Part shown: positions 24,379 through 35,733 of the stretch, one piece after another | How the letters are laid out: every line of letters begins with the position of its first letter | Numbering within the stretch: position 1 is the first letter of the stretch | NCBI GenBank assembly: GCA_020881915.1 | Contig: JAJFPB010000008.1 | Span: 1,178,001-1,242,000 of the forward strand | DNA from: Paramyrothecium sp. XJ0827 | Lineage: Eukaryota; Ascomycota; Sordariomycetes; Hypocreales; Stachybotryaceae | DNA length: 64,000 nt | Reading direction: 5' to 3' | The notes under the pieces: model-generated | Seen by the model: only the letters and a program-made list of their open reading frames with translations | Database searches by the model: none | What the model was told of the DNA's origin: nothing | Translations under genes and position numbers: made by a program

Positions 24379-25913
24379 GCCTCATGGGCTGTTACGGACT
24401 AGACAGGCGACTGTCGTACTCATTTTTGAGACATGATGTGGCACGACGAGATGTCTGCCCAACTCTGCCAGACCCCTCTTTCCGCCCATAGATATAGCGC
24501 GGACGTTCCGCGATGAGAATCGCTGGACTCAACTGGGATTTGCACAAAAGATTTGGTCTCGAAGCAATGGCGTTGGAACGGTGGTGAGGGACACAAGCTT
24601 GGCGCTGAGAGCCAGGCGAGATGAAGACTTGATAGGGTTTTTTTCGGGAAGTGGTGGAAGCTGTGCCCGCTCAGCTAGGTTGCAGGGAGACTGACCTTTG
24701 CAAGCTCGCTTACGACTAGCCCTTGATGTGGTGCGCCGGGCAGGCTGGCCACCGCGGGAGGGAAATGCTACATTGATGCATAACGCAGGGAATCACGTTA
24801 CTAGACCACATATCGATGCATGATCAGGGTGGCTCCTACATCTTTTCCTTTTTTCGTTACACGTTTTGAATCTCGGTGGTGCTGTTGGAAGCCGGCTGTG
24901 ACGGAGACAACGTATGCTCACCAGAGGCCATGGTGGCGGTCATTCTGTGATCACCACCTCTACGATGGCTGCTTGCTGTGGAGCAAATAGATGGGATGGA
25001 CTTGCCAGAACCCTTTGATCTGAGTGGATTGTGCTTCGCTACGTGGTATACTCTTGGAGGGCAATAAAAATTGGGACACTATTCTTGTGGTTTTCGGTAT
25101 AGAGTGGCACGGGATCAAGAGTTTATTTCTTGGTTTACACTAATGAGAAGCCGAATTAAAAAAAAACAACGTTGCAGCAGATCTTCTAGCCGAACGAGTC
25201 AGTGAGGTGAAGGTATTAGCAGCACGATAGAAGCCGCGCTGACCAGGCACGATGGTGAGGCAGGCAGGCAAGGGAAAGCATGTGATGAGTGAGCTGTGCT
25301 ACGTGACGCTTCAGTCGGCGTGATGATGGAGGCACTCGAGCCAGCATGTGCCTGGATTTATGTCGGTCAAGAGACGGCCTGGCGTTACACCAGAGATTAG
25401 CTACCTAGCATACCTTGCCTTGCCTTAGTTTGGGAACGTCGTGGAACATGTCTGTCTCGGGGACGACAAGCCACAGCCCTTGTGAATTCTGTGCACCTTT
25501 GTTACAGGAGCTGTCGGAGATCGATGCTGGTGCCTGAGGCTAGAAGGCAGCAAAGCAACCTTGAGCTACCTTACGTTGCCTACGGTAGTACGGCAACGCC
25601 TTAAACCCGAGAGTGCCTGTAGCCCTCCGTCACTTGTGGCTCAACGCAAGCTAATCAGCGTGGAGCTCAGAGTACCTTGCCTTACCTTACCTTGCCTTGC
25701 CTTGCCTTACCTAAAAGTACCCTAGCGCTTCTGACTGCTGCGAGGTACCTTGTCTCACCTTGCCTTGCAAAGTTACTGTGCTGTCACAGCTCGCTTTTAT
25801 CCCTGGTCGCGCAGATTGGACGCGCTTCTCTCGTGCAGCCTTTCCTCGAGCATTGGATCTGAAGTCGCATTGCTTTTCCACCCTCAGCGCCATTATTCCG
25901 CACGCATCACATC
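24379..25913. other. Intergenic region with CCTTR pentamer tracts
   Basis: About 1.5 kb between GSK3 and the CBP80 gene. It has no gene. The half next to CBP80 contains clustered CCTTA/CCTTG pentamers (see 25672-25712) and should include the CBP80 promoter. Confidence 0.5.
25672..25712. repeat. CCTTA/CCTTG pentamer repeat
   Basis: Eight or so head-to-tail copies of CTTAC/CTTGC type pentamers. Shorter runs of the same motif lie at 25421-25437 and 25744-25768, all within 500 bases upstream of the CBP80 start at 25914. On the minus strand they read (C/G/T)AAGG. Similar units recur elsewhere in intergenic parts of this window. Confidence 0.8.
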
Positions 25914-28450
25914 ATGGCCGACTACGACAGGAGGGGCGGTTACAACAACCGCAAGAGGAGATATAGAGGTGCGCAGCTGCTCTCAATTGACAGCTTGCCG
26001 GCTGGTGCTGACCTCGCGCAGACGACGACGACCATTATGATCGACGACAACAGCGACGACGGACCGACTCGGCGCCGCTCCCCGTACGACTACGCAGGCA
26101 GCTCCTAGCCATTGCCGACTCGCCCTTGCGGCAATGGGCCGACGAGGTCCAGGGCATTGCCCGCATGGTGTCAGAGAACTACGACGACGAGGCTTTGCGG
26201 AATACCTTTGTCGACCTTGCGCTGCAGCTGCTGGTCGAGCAGCCCCTCAAGACCCCCTTTGTGGCCGCGGTCGTCCTAATTGCAAATACATCAAAGCCGG
26301 AGCTCGTCGACGTTGTCTTGGCGCGGGTGGCACAGGCTACCGAAGCCAGCATTGCGAGCGGCGAGTGGAGGGAGGTCAAGCTATACCTCAAGTTCCTGGC
26401 ATGTCTGCAGTCATGCCTGGAGGGCGACGGCGTGTTCCCTCTGCTCGAGGAGCTGTTCGCCCGGGCTGCGAGCCTACAGACGGCCAGCTCTGATGACGTG
26501 AGTAACTCTTCCCGTTCGTTGCGCATCCGAGGTTCCTAACAGCTGGCAGACGATCGGAACCGAGCTCGTGAAGATCATCCTCCTCACCATCCCCTACGTC
26601 ATGGCAGCGGCGCCGGGCCAGTTCCAGCAAAAGGCGGCTGAGCTCATGGAGAAGACCGATATTATCGCCTCTGAGCCCCATGCTCTGCAGACCCTCGTTG
26701 ATCCCTACCACCCAGCCAGCAAGGGCGACGGCTCCGTTGCGTCGACCAGCCTGTGCATGCAGCTGCAGAAGCAGTTGCAGGCCGAGGCAACCAACAACTG
26801 GGAACTCGCCTGCCTGCCTCGCCCGTGGCAGCTGCCCCTCGAGGAGGTTGAGGCCCAGGACAGGCTCGCCAACGCCCCGAAGCACGCGCTCCCTGCCATT
26901 TCCGTACCCGAGACGGTGGTGGCCGGTCCCAGGCCGCTCTTCCCGGAGATGTACCTCTCTGCCTACGCGGACCAGGAGGTCGAATCCGTTCCGGCCCCGA
27001 CGAACATTGCGTCCTCTCTGATCCGGGACGGTCTCGTGGACACCATCAACATCCTCAACTTCAACCGCAACGTGACCGCACGTTACCTCATGGATATCGA
27101 CTGCTACTTCGCCGACGGTACCTTTGTCAAGCGGGCCACCCCCTTTGATGAGCTGCGGAATATCCCCGCTGGCCGGTCGACCTGGAAGCCCGAGGACGTC
27201 GCCGTTGACACGGTCTTCTCACAACTGTTCCAGCTCCCAGTACCGGAGTGCAAGCTCGTCTACTACCACTCCGTACTCACCGAGGCCTGCAAGCTCGCAC
27301 CGGCTGCCATTGCTCCTAGTCTTGGCCGAGCCATCCGATTCCTGTACCGCAACAGCGAGCGCATGGACTTGGCGCTCAGCTACCGGTTCCTCGATTGGTT
27401 CTCCCACCATCTCAGCAACTTTGGCTTCACCTGGAAGTGGGCCGAATGGGCCAACGACACAGAACTGCCCGACCTGCACCCGCGCAAGTGGTTCCTCAGG
27501 GGCGCGGTCGACAAGGAAATACGACTGAGCTTTGCCCAAAGAATCCAGAAGACACTGCCCGAACCCTACCAACCACTCATCGGCCCCGAGAAGGAGAAGG
27601 ATGTGCCGGACTTTAAGTTTAGCGACGCTGGTAAGTTTGTCCTTTGCGAATGCAGGAGCTTGTGATAACCGAGATAGACACGCCCTTTTCCAAAGAAGGA
27701 CTGGAAATGGCGACTTTGCTACGACGCAAGGCATTAGATGAAGAGTTCCAGCCCATCTTTGAGCGGATCCAAGCTGAGGCCACCGAACACGCGCTCGACC
27801 CCATAATCGCCAGCACTGATGTCTTCACGACAGCCATTGCCTGGGTTGGGTCCAAATCACTCAGCCACGTGCTCGCCTGCATCGACCGCAGCAAGGGACG
27901 CCTCTTGGACCTTGGAGGAGCATCGGAGGGCGCCCGCACGCAGATTATCTCGGCCGTCATGGCCTACTGGCATGCGCACCCTGGCGTGGCGCTCTCCATC
28001 GTCGAGAAGCTGCTCAACTACTCCATCCTAACACCCTTCTCGGTGGTCGATTGGGCGCTCATTGCAGGCGCCTCTGCGAACGGTGCGCAGGGTGGTGGTT
28101 CGTTAGGTGAACCGCACGTCTTTGAGCTCGTGTCCAACACCGTCGCCAAGGTTACTGGCAGGGTGCGTCAGGTCGTAACGTCAGAGGCGGACGAGGAGAC
28201 GCGGACCAAGGAGATCAGCGCCATGCGCGACCTCTTCCGCAGCATCAACGACGCGCTGTCCAGCTGGGCCGGCGGCAGCAAAGACGAGCAGATCGAGAGC
28301 GGCGATGGCTCGAGCGAGCAGGAAGCGCTGGTGCGAAGGTGGGGCCAGCGGTGGCTCAGAGTGTTTGGGCGGATGGCCGCCATTGAGGAGGCCTTTGTGA
28401 TTGAGGCTAGCAAGAACAGGACGGTCAAGATGAACGGGACGGATGAGTAA
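25914..28450 (+). CDS. cbc1: Nuclear cap-binding complex large subunit CBP80
   Basis: Exons 25914-25968, 26022-26497, 26550-27630 and 27678-28450 encode 794 residues, close to the usual ~790 for CBP80 (NCBP1/Cbc1). With CBP20 it binds the 7-methylguanosine cap of nascent RNA in the nucleus and supports splicing, export and decay. The protein is three consecutive MIF4G-type helical domains. Characteristic stretches are LRRQLLAIADSPLRQWADEV, TPFVAAVVLIANTSKPELV, LDWFSHHLSNFGFTWKWAEW, PRKWFLRGAVDKEIRLSFAQ and GSKSLSHVLACIDRSKGRLL. The N-terminus is Arg/Tyr/Asp rich. The third intron is only 47 nt, with a TGATAAC branch site and GATAG acceptor. Without it the frame stops early. The gene is convergent with pom34. 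Confidence 0.94.
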
Positions 28451-29364
28451 GTCGCCGTATGGATCGAGTGAGGCAATCTAGTATCCCGCAGTAATGGGAT
28501 GGGAACGGCGGAAGGGCTGGTGGAAAGCGGCAAGGAGAAAACGGCAAGCGTTTGCCGAGGCGTGTTTGTAATGATAAGGTAGCCCTCGCACCGAGTCCTG
28601 CCAGAGTGGCCGCCACGCCCTCTGATGCAGAATGTTATATTACAGTTACTATGAGGCCACTTCGACTGCCCGTGTTCAATTATTCGTCTGTAAGGATTTA
28701 ACTCCACTTACGATGTCGATATATCTGAAAGCGCGATAGATCATACGACATGCACGAACCTGGCGGTGTACAACTTTGATGCTACGCATATACACTTTTT
28801 CGTATTTTAGTAGACATATCATAGAATTTTGGTAGGGAAATAACATTTTTCTTCCAACATTGTATCCTTTTGTAGCATTCTTAATGTTTGACGACGAACT
28901 ATTTGCGTGGCTCATAAAAGGGTATGCTAAGCGAGAAACTCGGACTGTACGCATGTCCTGGATTAGTATAGGAAGTGAGCAAACATGGCAAGCTGCTACA
29001 TGACGTGACCGGTGAAGTGCTTCCATCTCTAGTAGGCAATCATTCGAACTGCGTATGATCAAGGCCAAGGCATGTTCTCTACCCTTTTGCTTCTTACGAC
29101 CTGGTTAAATGCCAGTTACAGGCAACAAGGTAGCTCGGCTCGAACCAATCCGCCATGAGCTGGCGGCGAGCCTGCCTGACAATCACCAAGACAACGTCAC
29201 TTTCCATACTCTTCCCAACAATTCATGAGATGCTTCGTTATTAGTCCCTCCAGTGGCCATTAGTTCTATACAGTGGTTTATGCCTCGCTCACTTACACGC
29301 TTGACTACCCGACAGCCCTCGAGTCCATGCTCGCCAAGTCATATACCTTCGTCAGATGCTGCGT
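28451..29364. other. Intergenic, convergent 3' ends
   Basis: About 0.9 kb between the CBP80 and pom34 stop codons. It is locally AT-rich around 28690-28930. It probably holds both 3' untranslated regions; no gene was seen. Confidence 0.5.
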
Positions 29365-30204
29365 TCAATGAAGCCAAGTACTCCCGGATGACCTCCTCCC
29401 TTTCTCATAAAGCCATTTGTTGTTCAACCCGACGCTTGTCCTCTTGCCCCCGGACGGGCTGTGCGACCCCGAGTCGCCAAACAGGCTCGTCGACGTACTC
29501 GCGCCAAACGGATTGGAGGAGCTGAGGGACGACCTCCGTCCGTTGCCGAGCCCGCCCGCGCCCTTATGCAGGAGGGGGCTCCCCGGCGGCGAGGACGTGC
29601 CCAGCGGCCCGATGCTTCCACCCAACGCAGGGCTTCCCCTGCCCGACAGCGGAGAGCTGGTGTAGCTGCCTCTGCTTCCTACGGAGCCCGCGATAGACGG
29701 CGTGCGCGAATACCGCGGCGGCGTGCTAAACTTGGCGTCGGGCGTCGGGAGCGCGTTGCTGGGAGGTAGGCCGAGCAGCTTGCGCTGGGCGGCTGTCAAG
29801 GGCACGTCCGCAAGGTCGTCTTCCTTCCGGATCAATGGTAGACACGCCAGGACAATCTGTAGAAGCGGGACGAGCTTGACAAAGAACCACGCCCAGCTGA
29901 TGAGTGGTCGGTGTTCAGAAGGAAACCTGTCGCCGGTCAGCAACACCCCAGCAACCGTAGGATTCAGTACGTACACTTGTGGACCGAGGTATCTCTTCCC
30001 CAAAAGCTCGACAGCCCACAGGCCCAGGAAAGCAACTACGTTGTACGCAATCTGGCGAACATTCTTCTCGGTGAAGGTGGTTGCGTTCCGACGCCTCGTG
30101 ATCTCGTCTAGACGCGGGTGCCTCCACGTCCCGGGGCTGTCGGTCACCGGCGGGTCTATCACGGTCGCAGACTTGGTCGGTGTCGATCTGAGCTGTGCGG
30201 ACAT
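29365..30204 (-). CDS. pom34: Nuclear pore membrane protein Pom34
   Basis: Single exon, 279 residues. Pom34 is one of the transmembrane ring nucleoporins that anchor the nuclear pore complex in the nuclear envelope. Two hydrophobic segments are visible: IAYNVVAFLGLWAVELLG (about residues 52-69) and ISWAWFFVKLVPLLQIVLAC (about 101-120). The remainder is a Ser/Gly/Pro-rich C-terminal tail (YSRTPSIAGSVGSRG, SSSNPFGASTSTSLFG) typical of fungal Pom34. The frame is open upstream to 30273, but only through a GTG, so the first ATG at 30204 (MSAQLRSTPTKS) is chosen. It is divergent to ies1, with about 1.1 kb between the starts. Confidence 0.82.
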   Translation of the reverse strand: MSAQLRSTPTKSATVIDPPVTDSPGTWRHPRLDEITRRRNATTFTEKNVRQIAYNVVAFLGLWAVELLGKRYLGPQVYVLNPTVAGVLLTGDRFPSEHRPLISWAWFFVKLVPLLQIVLACLPLIRKEDDLADVPLTAAQRKLLGLPPSNALPTPDAKFSTPPRYSRTPSIAGSVGSRGSYTSSPLSGRGSPALGGSIGPLGTSSPPGSPLLHKGAGGLGNGRRSSLSSSNPFGASTSTSLFGDSGSHSPSGGKRTSVGLNNKWLYEKGRRSSGSTWLH

Positions 30205-31289
30205 GATTGCGGGAGAAGCGGTTGGAGAAACTTCTGCGGGCGGTGCGGTGTTGGGGATCGCAATTGGGTGCACAGCTCTGAGACGCAGGTTAGCTCCTGG
30301 GTCCCGAGGCAGAGCATGAAGGGCTGTATCGTACCTGGAGAGGATCTTTTCCTGAAGGTTAGTGTACTACGGTCGTCTCTGTCTCGCCTGCTATGGGTTA
30401 GTAGTCACGGGGATTGGCTTCGAGAAGCCGTTGTGGTGGTTGCCCCCTTATGTGGTTGGGTTGTTGATGTTCAAGTGATAACGGGAGCTCATAAAAACAC
30501 TGGCCAGGGTCGTCGCTGGGTAGAGCCAAGTGCGCCGGGTGAGCTTCGGCGCTTCTGTGCTGCCATCAGCCGGCCTCGAAAACGCGGCATGGCAGGCCGG
30601 GGTGTAAGGATCGCAGAAGTAGTCTCTCTGAAGAGGACGAGTGCGTTTCTGTCCGTAATCCTCTGTAATAAAATAGACAAGACAATTTCGGATTCTGCAT
30701 TCTTCACAAAGTATCGGACTTGATGCTGTGTACTCGTACATCACTTACACCCACCTCTTGGCGGGCAGTGAGGGTACCTTCCACGAGTGGTGCCAAGTGG
30801 CATATCCTTTAAATCTTTGCATCGTGAGGCTGTCAAGACGCTCTTTAACTTGGAGTGGTAATTGAAAGAGAGGAAAATAATAAACAAATTGGGATGGCTT
30901 GTACATCTCGCAAGTACACGATGCAGCTGTTCCGGTTCATAACCAACGGCTGCTGACTCAGGCTCCACAGAACCCGCGGTGAGGTAGCGTAGCCAAGTAA
31001 GGTAGAGGCTAACGTTAGGCAGGTACCTGCAGCGCAGCATCCCGGAGCGCGTCAGAAGACGAGCCGAGCTGCGCTTGAGGCTTTGATGCCCCTTCACGAC
31101 ATCCCACCCTTCAGACTTTTCATCCAACCCTCCCTCCTCTTCCCTCGGGAGTCCGCCTCCAATCCGCTTCGACATCCCCCTCCCTCCCCGTTTTAATTGT
31201 CATCACGATCATGAGCCTGTGATTCGACCTTGGCCAACTCGTGCACACTACCTCACCCTTCCCCGGCAGCTCATCGAACCGCCTGCGCC
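30205..31289. promoter_or_regulatory. Shared upstream region of pom34 and ies1
   Basis: About 1.1 kb between divergent starts, without a supported gene. An aaggtagaggctaacgttaggcaggtacctg stretch near 31000 belongs to the same pentamer-like motif family seen elsewhere. Bases 31100-31200 are pyrimidine-rich and probably the ies1 leader. Confidence 0.45.
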
Positions 31290-33369
31290 ATGGCCGCCTC
31301 ACCCGGCTCGGTCGCCGCGACGTCGGACGTTGAGCCTCCCAGCTCCCCCGCGCAACCAGAAGCAAAGTCATTCGCGTCCCGCGCCGCCACTGAAGATGAC
31401 GACACCCGAATGGTCGATGCGACGCCAGAGCCCAGCGACAAGCCCTCGCGAGGGAAGCCCAGAGCCTCGCAAGGCAAGGACGCCAGTGGCCAGCAGCAGA
31501 TCGGCAAGATCAGGCACCTGAAGAAAGAAGACGGCGAGCCGCTCTGGAGAGAAGACATCCAGCACGACTTCCTGAGGGCCATCTTCGACAACGAGCAGAA
31601 GGTCTTTACCAATTCGTACGAGCCAAGTGAGATTGGCAAACAGTGCTTCGCCGATCTCTACATCGACACCATGTCAAGAAGTACCAAGACAAGCAAAGTC
31701 CTTCGCGACAAACTACTGAGCGATCGAGAAGCCGCCAAAGGCATGGCCATGGTCTGCCTCCTGGTCAACATGGGTCGCATGAACACGACGCTCAACTGTG
31801 AGTGAGCCACTTTCGAGCTCGACACTGCGCACGCTAACAATGACAGTCTTCCCAGAGATGCGTGCTCAGCTGCGCACATACCACGCCATTCCTTCCCTAC
31901 AGGCACACCAAGATCCTCACGCGTACAAGCAGCTCCAGGATGCGCCGCGACTGAAGTCCATCCTCAAGGGTGGCGCCGAGGATCGAGAAGAGCCCACCAG
32001 TCTGGATAAGATCAAACAAGAGGACATTCCTCGTACGAACCCGGTAAACCTCATCTTCATCATGTGTAACACGGCCCAGAAAATCGCAGAACTGCACTTT
32101 CCTCGTCACCACGAATTCCACGATCTCATCATGAAGACTCATTACAGCAGCAAGTCGCGAGCCATGGCCTTCCTGTGGCTCATGTGGTTCTACCTCGAAT
32201 CTGATTTCACCGAAGAAGGCTGCGAAGAGAACCCATTCGGACCCGGTGTTGACTACGGGCTCGATGTCGCGAATCAAGGAGTTCCCGAACTCATTGAACT
32301 CACCGCGGAAGAGCTTGCCCTGGAGAACAAGGACACCGAGGAGGAGATTGACTTTGGCCGTGCCAAGCAAAAGACCCGTGCTAAGATTCTGGAGATGGAT
32401 CAGGCTTACCTTAATGAACGAGAGACGAAGCGTGGCAAGACACGGGTACCCATCAGCGATGATGGCCCGGCGATCCTGCCTCGCATCCGACCCTCCAAGC
32501 ACGAATCCGACATGGACAGCACAAGGTCCACGCCACCCCCTCGAGCGCTGGGCAGGGCCGGTGCTGCTGGCTCCGCGCGACGCGGGGCGCCCCTGAAGTA
32601 CCAGATATTTGAAGGGTCATCGCCGGCACACCACGCCTCCGAAGGAGTCGTGGCGCGGAAGCCGCGGCCGCCGACCGCACACCAATTAGCAGTGGAGAGG
32701 AATCGTAATCAAAGAGTCGAATACATCCTTGACCGCGGCCTTCGCAGACATCATCACAAGAGCCGCAAGGTACGTCGCCAGAACGGCGCCATTCTACGGG
32801 CCTACAGGCGCATACAAGCTCAAGTCGATCCTTTCGAGGACAGCGAAGGGGAAGGTACGGGAGCGCGAAATCTACCAATAACCGACGGTTCCACGAATAT
32901 CTTCCGCGAGAAGGGACTAGGAGGTCTCTGCCTGCTCGCTGCCGAAGATGACGACTTTGGGGAAGAAGTGAGCTCTTATGCAGGCGCTTTGCGCCGATCG
33001 TTCCGCCGCCTGGAGCGATGGCACGGCCACGAGGATGAGCTCGGTGTGATCCCTCCTGTCAAGAGGATCAAACCCAACGACGAATCTAAGGACGGCGGCA
33101 AGAACGCAGACAGAGATGACCGGGACACCCTGGGCACACCCAGAGCCAATGGCGAGACCAACGGCGACGTGAACATGGACGACGCCGACCTGGATGAGAT
33201 GGACCAAACAGCCCTGGACGACGTCGACCAGACGGTCTTGGATGATGCCGACCAAACCATTCTGGATGACGCGGATCAAACAGTGCTGGGTGACGAAGAG
33301 GAGCGTGGAGAGGACGACGCCGAGGACCCCGACAAAACCGAGGCCATGGCCGACTCGGACGGAGAGTAG
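31290..33369 (+). CDS. ies1: INO80 chromatin-remodelling complex subunit Ies1
   Basis: Exons 31290-31797 and 31847-33369 encode 676 residues. Ies1 is a fungal accessory subunit of the nuclear INO80 remodeller. Conserved stretches are IRHLKKEDGEPLWREDIQHD, SKVLRDKLLSDREAAKGMAM, VCLLVNMGRMNTTLNFFPEM (across the intron), QLRTYHAIPSLQAHQDPHAY, PRTNPVNLIFIMCNTAQKIA and SSKSRAMAFLWLMWFYLESD. The N-terminal ~80 residues are low complexity. The C-terminal half is basic (RRHHHKSRKVRRQNG) and then very acidic. Near the end there are four tandem 8-residue units of type DQTxLDDA (33202-33297). The start is the first ATG of the frame, just after the pyrimidine-rich leader. The assignment rests on remembered family signatures. 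Confidence 0.85.
33202..33297 (+). repeat. In-frame 24-bp tandem repeat in ies1
   Basis: Four units of 24 bases encode DQTALDDV, DQTVLDDA, DQTILDDA and DQTVLGDE. Copies differ mainly at silent or conservative positions, so the acidic repeat is under coding constraint or is old. Confidence 0.85.
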
Positions 33370-33786
33370 AAAACGAACGTGCGGGGTGTTTACTTTAGCA
33401 TTGTGGCAGTCCAGCGGTTGCTGAAGGATGGAGTTGGAGGATATATGGGTTTGTTCTTGGCGTTGAGTGTATCACTAGACCTGAATGTAGCCGTGTGTAA
33501 TCGTATATGAAGGACCCAATTCGTATTCGCAATCGCTGTTCGCATGCATTGTGCAAGGACGCATTACCTCATTTGGACATCAGCACATGCCGGACGCCGG
33601 CGATCCGAGCGGTGAGACGCGGCAAAACGCTCAGGGTCCAAGAAAGTTCAATTCCACCCCTGAGACGCGGCCCGGTTTCCATGCCGATGCCGTGCTGAGA
33701 GTCGGAAATCTAATCCTCACCTCTCCGGGGCGCCAATTGAACTTTCTCGTCACTCCTTTACCACCCTTTCACACCATCCGCCCAAA
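33370..33786. other. Intergenic between ies1 and erg2
   Basis: About 0.4 kb between two genes on the same strand. It includes the ies1 3' end and a short erg2 promoter; nothing else was seen. Confidence 0.5.
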
Positions 33787-34519
33787 ATGCCCAGCTCAAA
33801 GACCTCGGGCAGCATCAGCCCGCTGCTGGCGATCCTCGGCGCCCTGACGGCACTGCTGTCGGGCATCGTCTTCCTCATGGAGCGCAATCTCGAGAGCTTC
33901 TACATCTTCGAGCTGGACCACCTGCAGGACCTGGCGAAGCGCGGCATCGAGCAGCACGGCAACAACACGCAGGGCATCGTCAAGTACATCGTGGCGGAGC
34001 TGAGCGACAAGCTGCCCGAGCACGTCAACGTCGAGGAGGAATGGGTCTTCAACAACGCCGGCGGCGCCATGGGCGCCATGTACATCATCCATGCTAGTGA
34101 GTCGAGCGCAGCGGCCAGCCGTGGGATTCGCGGACACTGACAGAGCGCCCCCAGGCATCACCGAGTACCTCATCATCTTCGGCACCGCCATCGGCACCGA
34201 GGGCCACACCGGCCGCCACACCGCCGACGACTACTTCCACATCCTCACCGGCACCCAGACGGCCTACGTCCCCGGCGAGTACGAGCCCGAGGTGTACCCC
34301 CCGGGCAGCGTGCACCACCTGCGCCGCGGCGAGGCCAAGCAGTACAAGATGCCCGAGAGCTGCTTCGCCCTCGAGTACGCCCGCGGCTGGATCCCCCCGA
34401 TGCTGTTCTTCGGCTTCGCCGACGGCCTGTCGAGCACCCTCGACATCCCCACCCTGTGGAAGACGACCCACCTGACCGGCAAGCAGATGATTGGCAACCT
34501 GCTCAAGGGCAAGATCTAA
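33787..34519 (+). CDS. erg2: C-8 sterol isomerase Erg2
   Basis: Exons 33787-34096 and 34155-34519 encode 224 residues, the usual Erg2 length. The enzyme shifts the C8 double bond to C7 in ergosterol synthesis, in the endoplasmic reticulum membrane, and is the target of morpholine fungicides. An N-terminal membrane anchor ([20 protein letters not shown]) is followed by the sigma-1/ERG2 domain. Signatures are [75 protein letters not shown] and [20 protein letters not shown]. The C-terminus GNLLKGKI is typical. Codon use is strongly C/G-ending, suggesting high expression. Confidence 0.97.
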
Positions 34520-35733
34520 AGGGATTTTGGGAGATGGGCTGCGGTTTGGGCTGTCTGATATGAAAAGGGCAATCTAGACGATGAGCCTGCTGTTTGGACA
34601 CCAACCGTTGAATCTTGTATTTTAGAGAAGGCTGTACACCACATATATATCCATAATACTGGTTAGCATTTTGTAATATCAAGAAAGATGGAATTCAACA
34701 ACCACCACTGCGTGGATTGCTCTACCTTCTCACCTCGATTGAGTATCGAAATATTGAAGTCCTACGCATCATCAGCAAGCCCCGGATCACTCACAGAACC
34801 AGCCCGGCTTTGCTTCGACTTAAGCGGCATGGTGATCAGGGCGGATGGTGGGCATTTTGTGTTGGAATTACAGCATTTCAAAATCATATAATTCAGCCTT
34901 GATGTTATTGTCTTCCTATGAGGACTGCTTAGCGGGAATGCTTATGATCTTTAACAATTAATGTTAAACCCCGAAGAAACGTCTTAAATATGAGTAAGAT
35001 ATCACTTTGAAGTTGAGAAGATTTTCCTTGCCTTTTTATTTTATTTTTAATTAATTTTAATTAATTTTATTCTTAATTTAATTCATCTTTTATTTTATTT
35101 TATTTTATTTTATTTTATTTTATTTTATTTTATTTTATTTTATTTTATTTTATTTTATTTTATTTTATTTTATTTTATTTTATTTTATTTTATTTTATTT
35201 TATTTTATTTTATTTTATTTTATTTTATTTTATTTTATTTTATTTTATTTTATTTTATTTTATTTTATTTTATTTTATTTTATTTTATTTTATTTTATTT
35301 TATTTTATTTTATTTTATTTTATTTTATTTTATTTTATTTTATTTTATTTTATTTTATTTTATTTTATTTTATTTTATTTTATTTTTAATTTTATTTGTA
35401 TTTTATTTTAAATAAATTACAGAAATATTATATTGTAATGAAACTCCATCAACTGTGTTGGCCTCGACACGTTCATCTTTCCAAGGAGGATACTGTGAAA
35501 ACTCAATCATCATTCATAATGCGTCTATTATACTCTACAATTCCGTCCTGGTTTCTCATAATCGTCTTACCATACGCAGAGGAAACTTTGTCAAACCACC
35601 ATCCTCCCTCGCTCCCTCCCTCGACCAAGAACTAACACGAGACTACTCAAAGACCATCTGCTATATTGCCCGAAGACACCATCAATCACCTCGAATGTTG
35701 CAGAGGGGTCGGAGGCTAATCTAAGGCACAACA
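34520..35733. other. Gene-free interval with AT-rich block
   Basis: About 1.2 kb between erg2 and the helicase-like gene. From about 34955 to 35430 it is almost pure A and T, dominated by the ATTTT tract given separately. It marks the start of an accessory-looking stretch that extends to about 42 kb. Confidence 0.55.
35088..35386. repeat. (ATTTT)n pentanucleotide microsatellite, about 60 copies
   Basis: About 300 bases of perfect ATTTT repeats, flanked by imperfect ttaattttaa sequence. The length may be compressed or expanded by assembly. Such length is rare for a fungal nuclear microsatellite. Confidence 0.95.

Noticed and set aside
29125..29160. GGTTCGAGCC on the minus strand, like a tRNA B box
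   Set aside because: No A box or acceptor stem can be formed around it. A second GGTTCGAGC near 19215 fails for the same reason.
29702..30319. 205-codon plus-strand frame
   Set aside because: It is antisense to pom34, which has clear membrane segments and family signatures.
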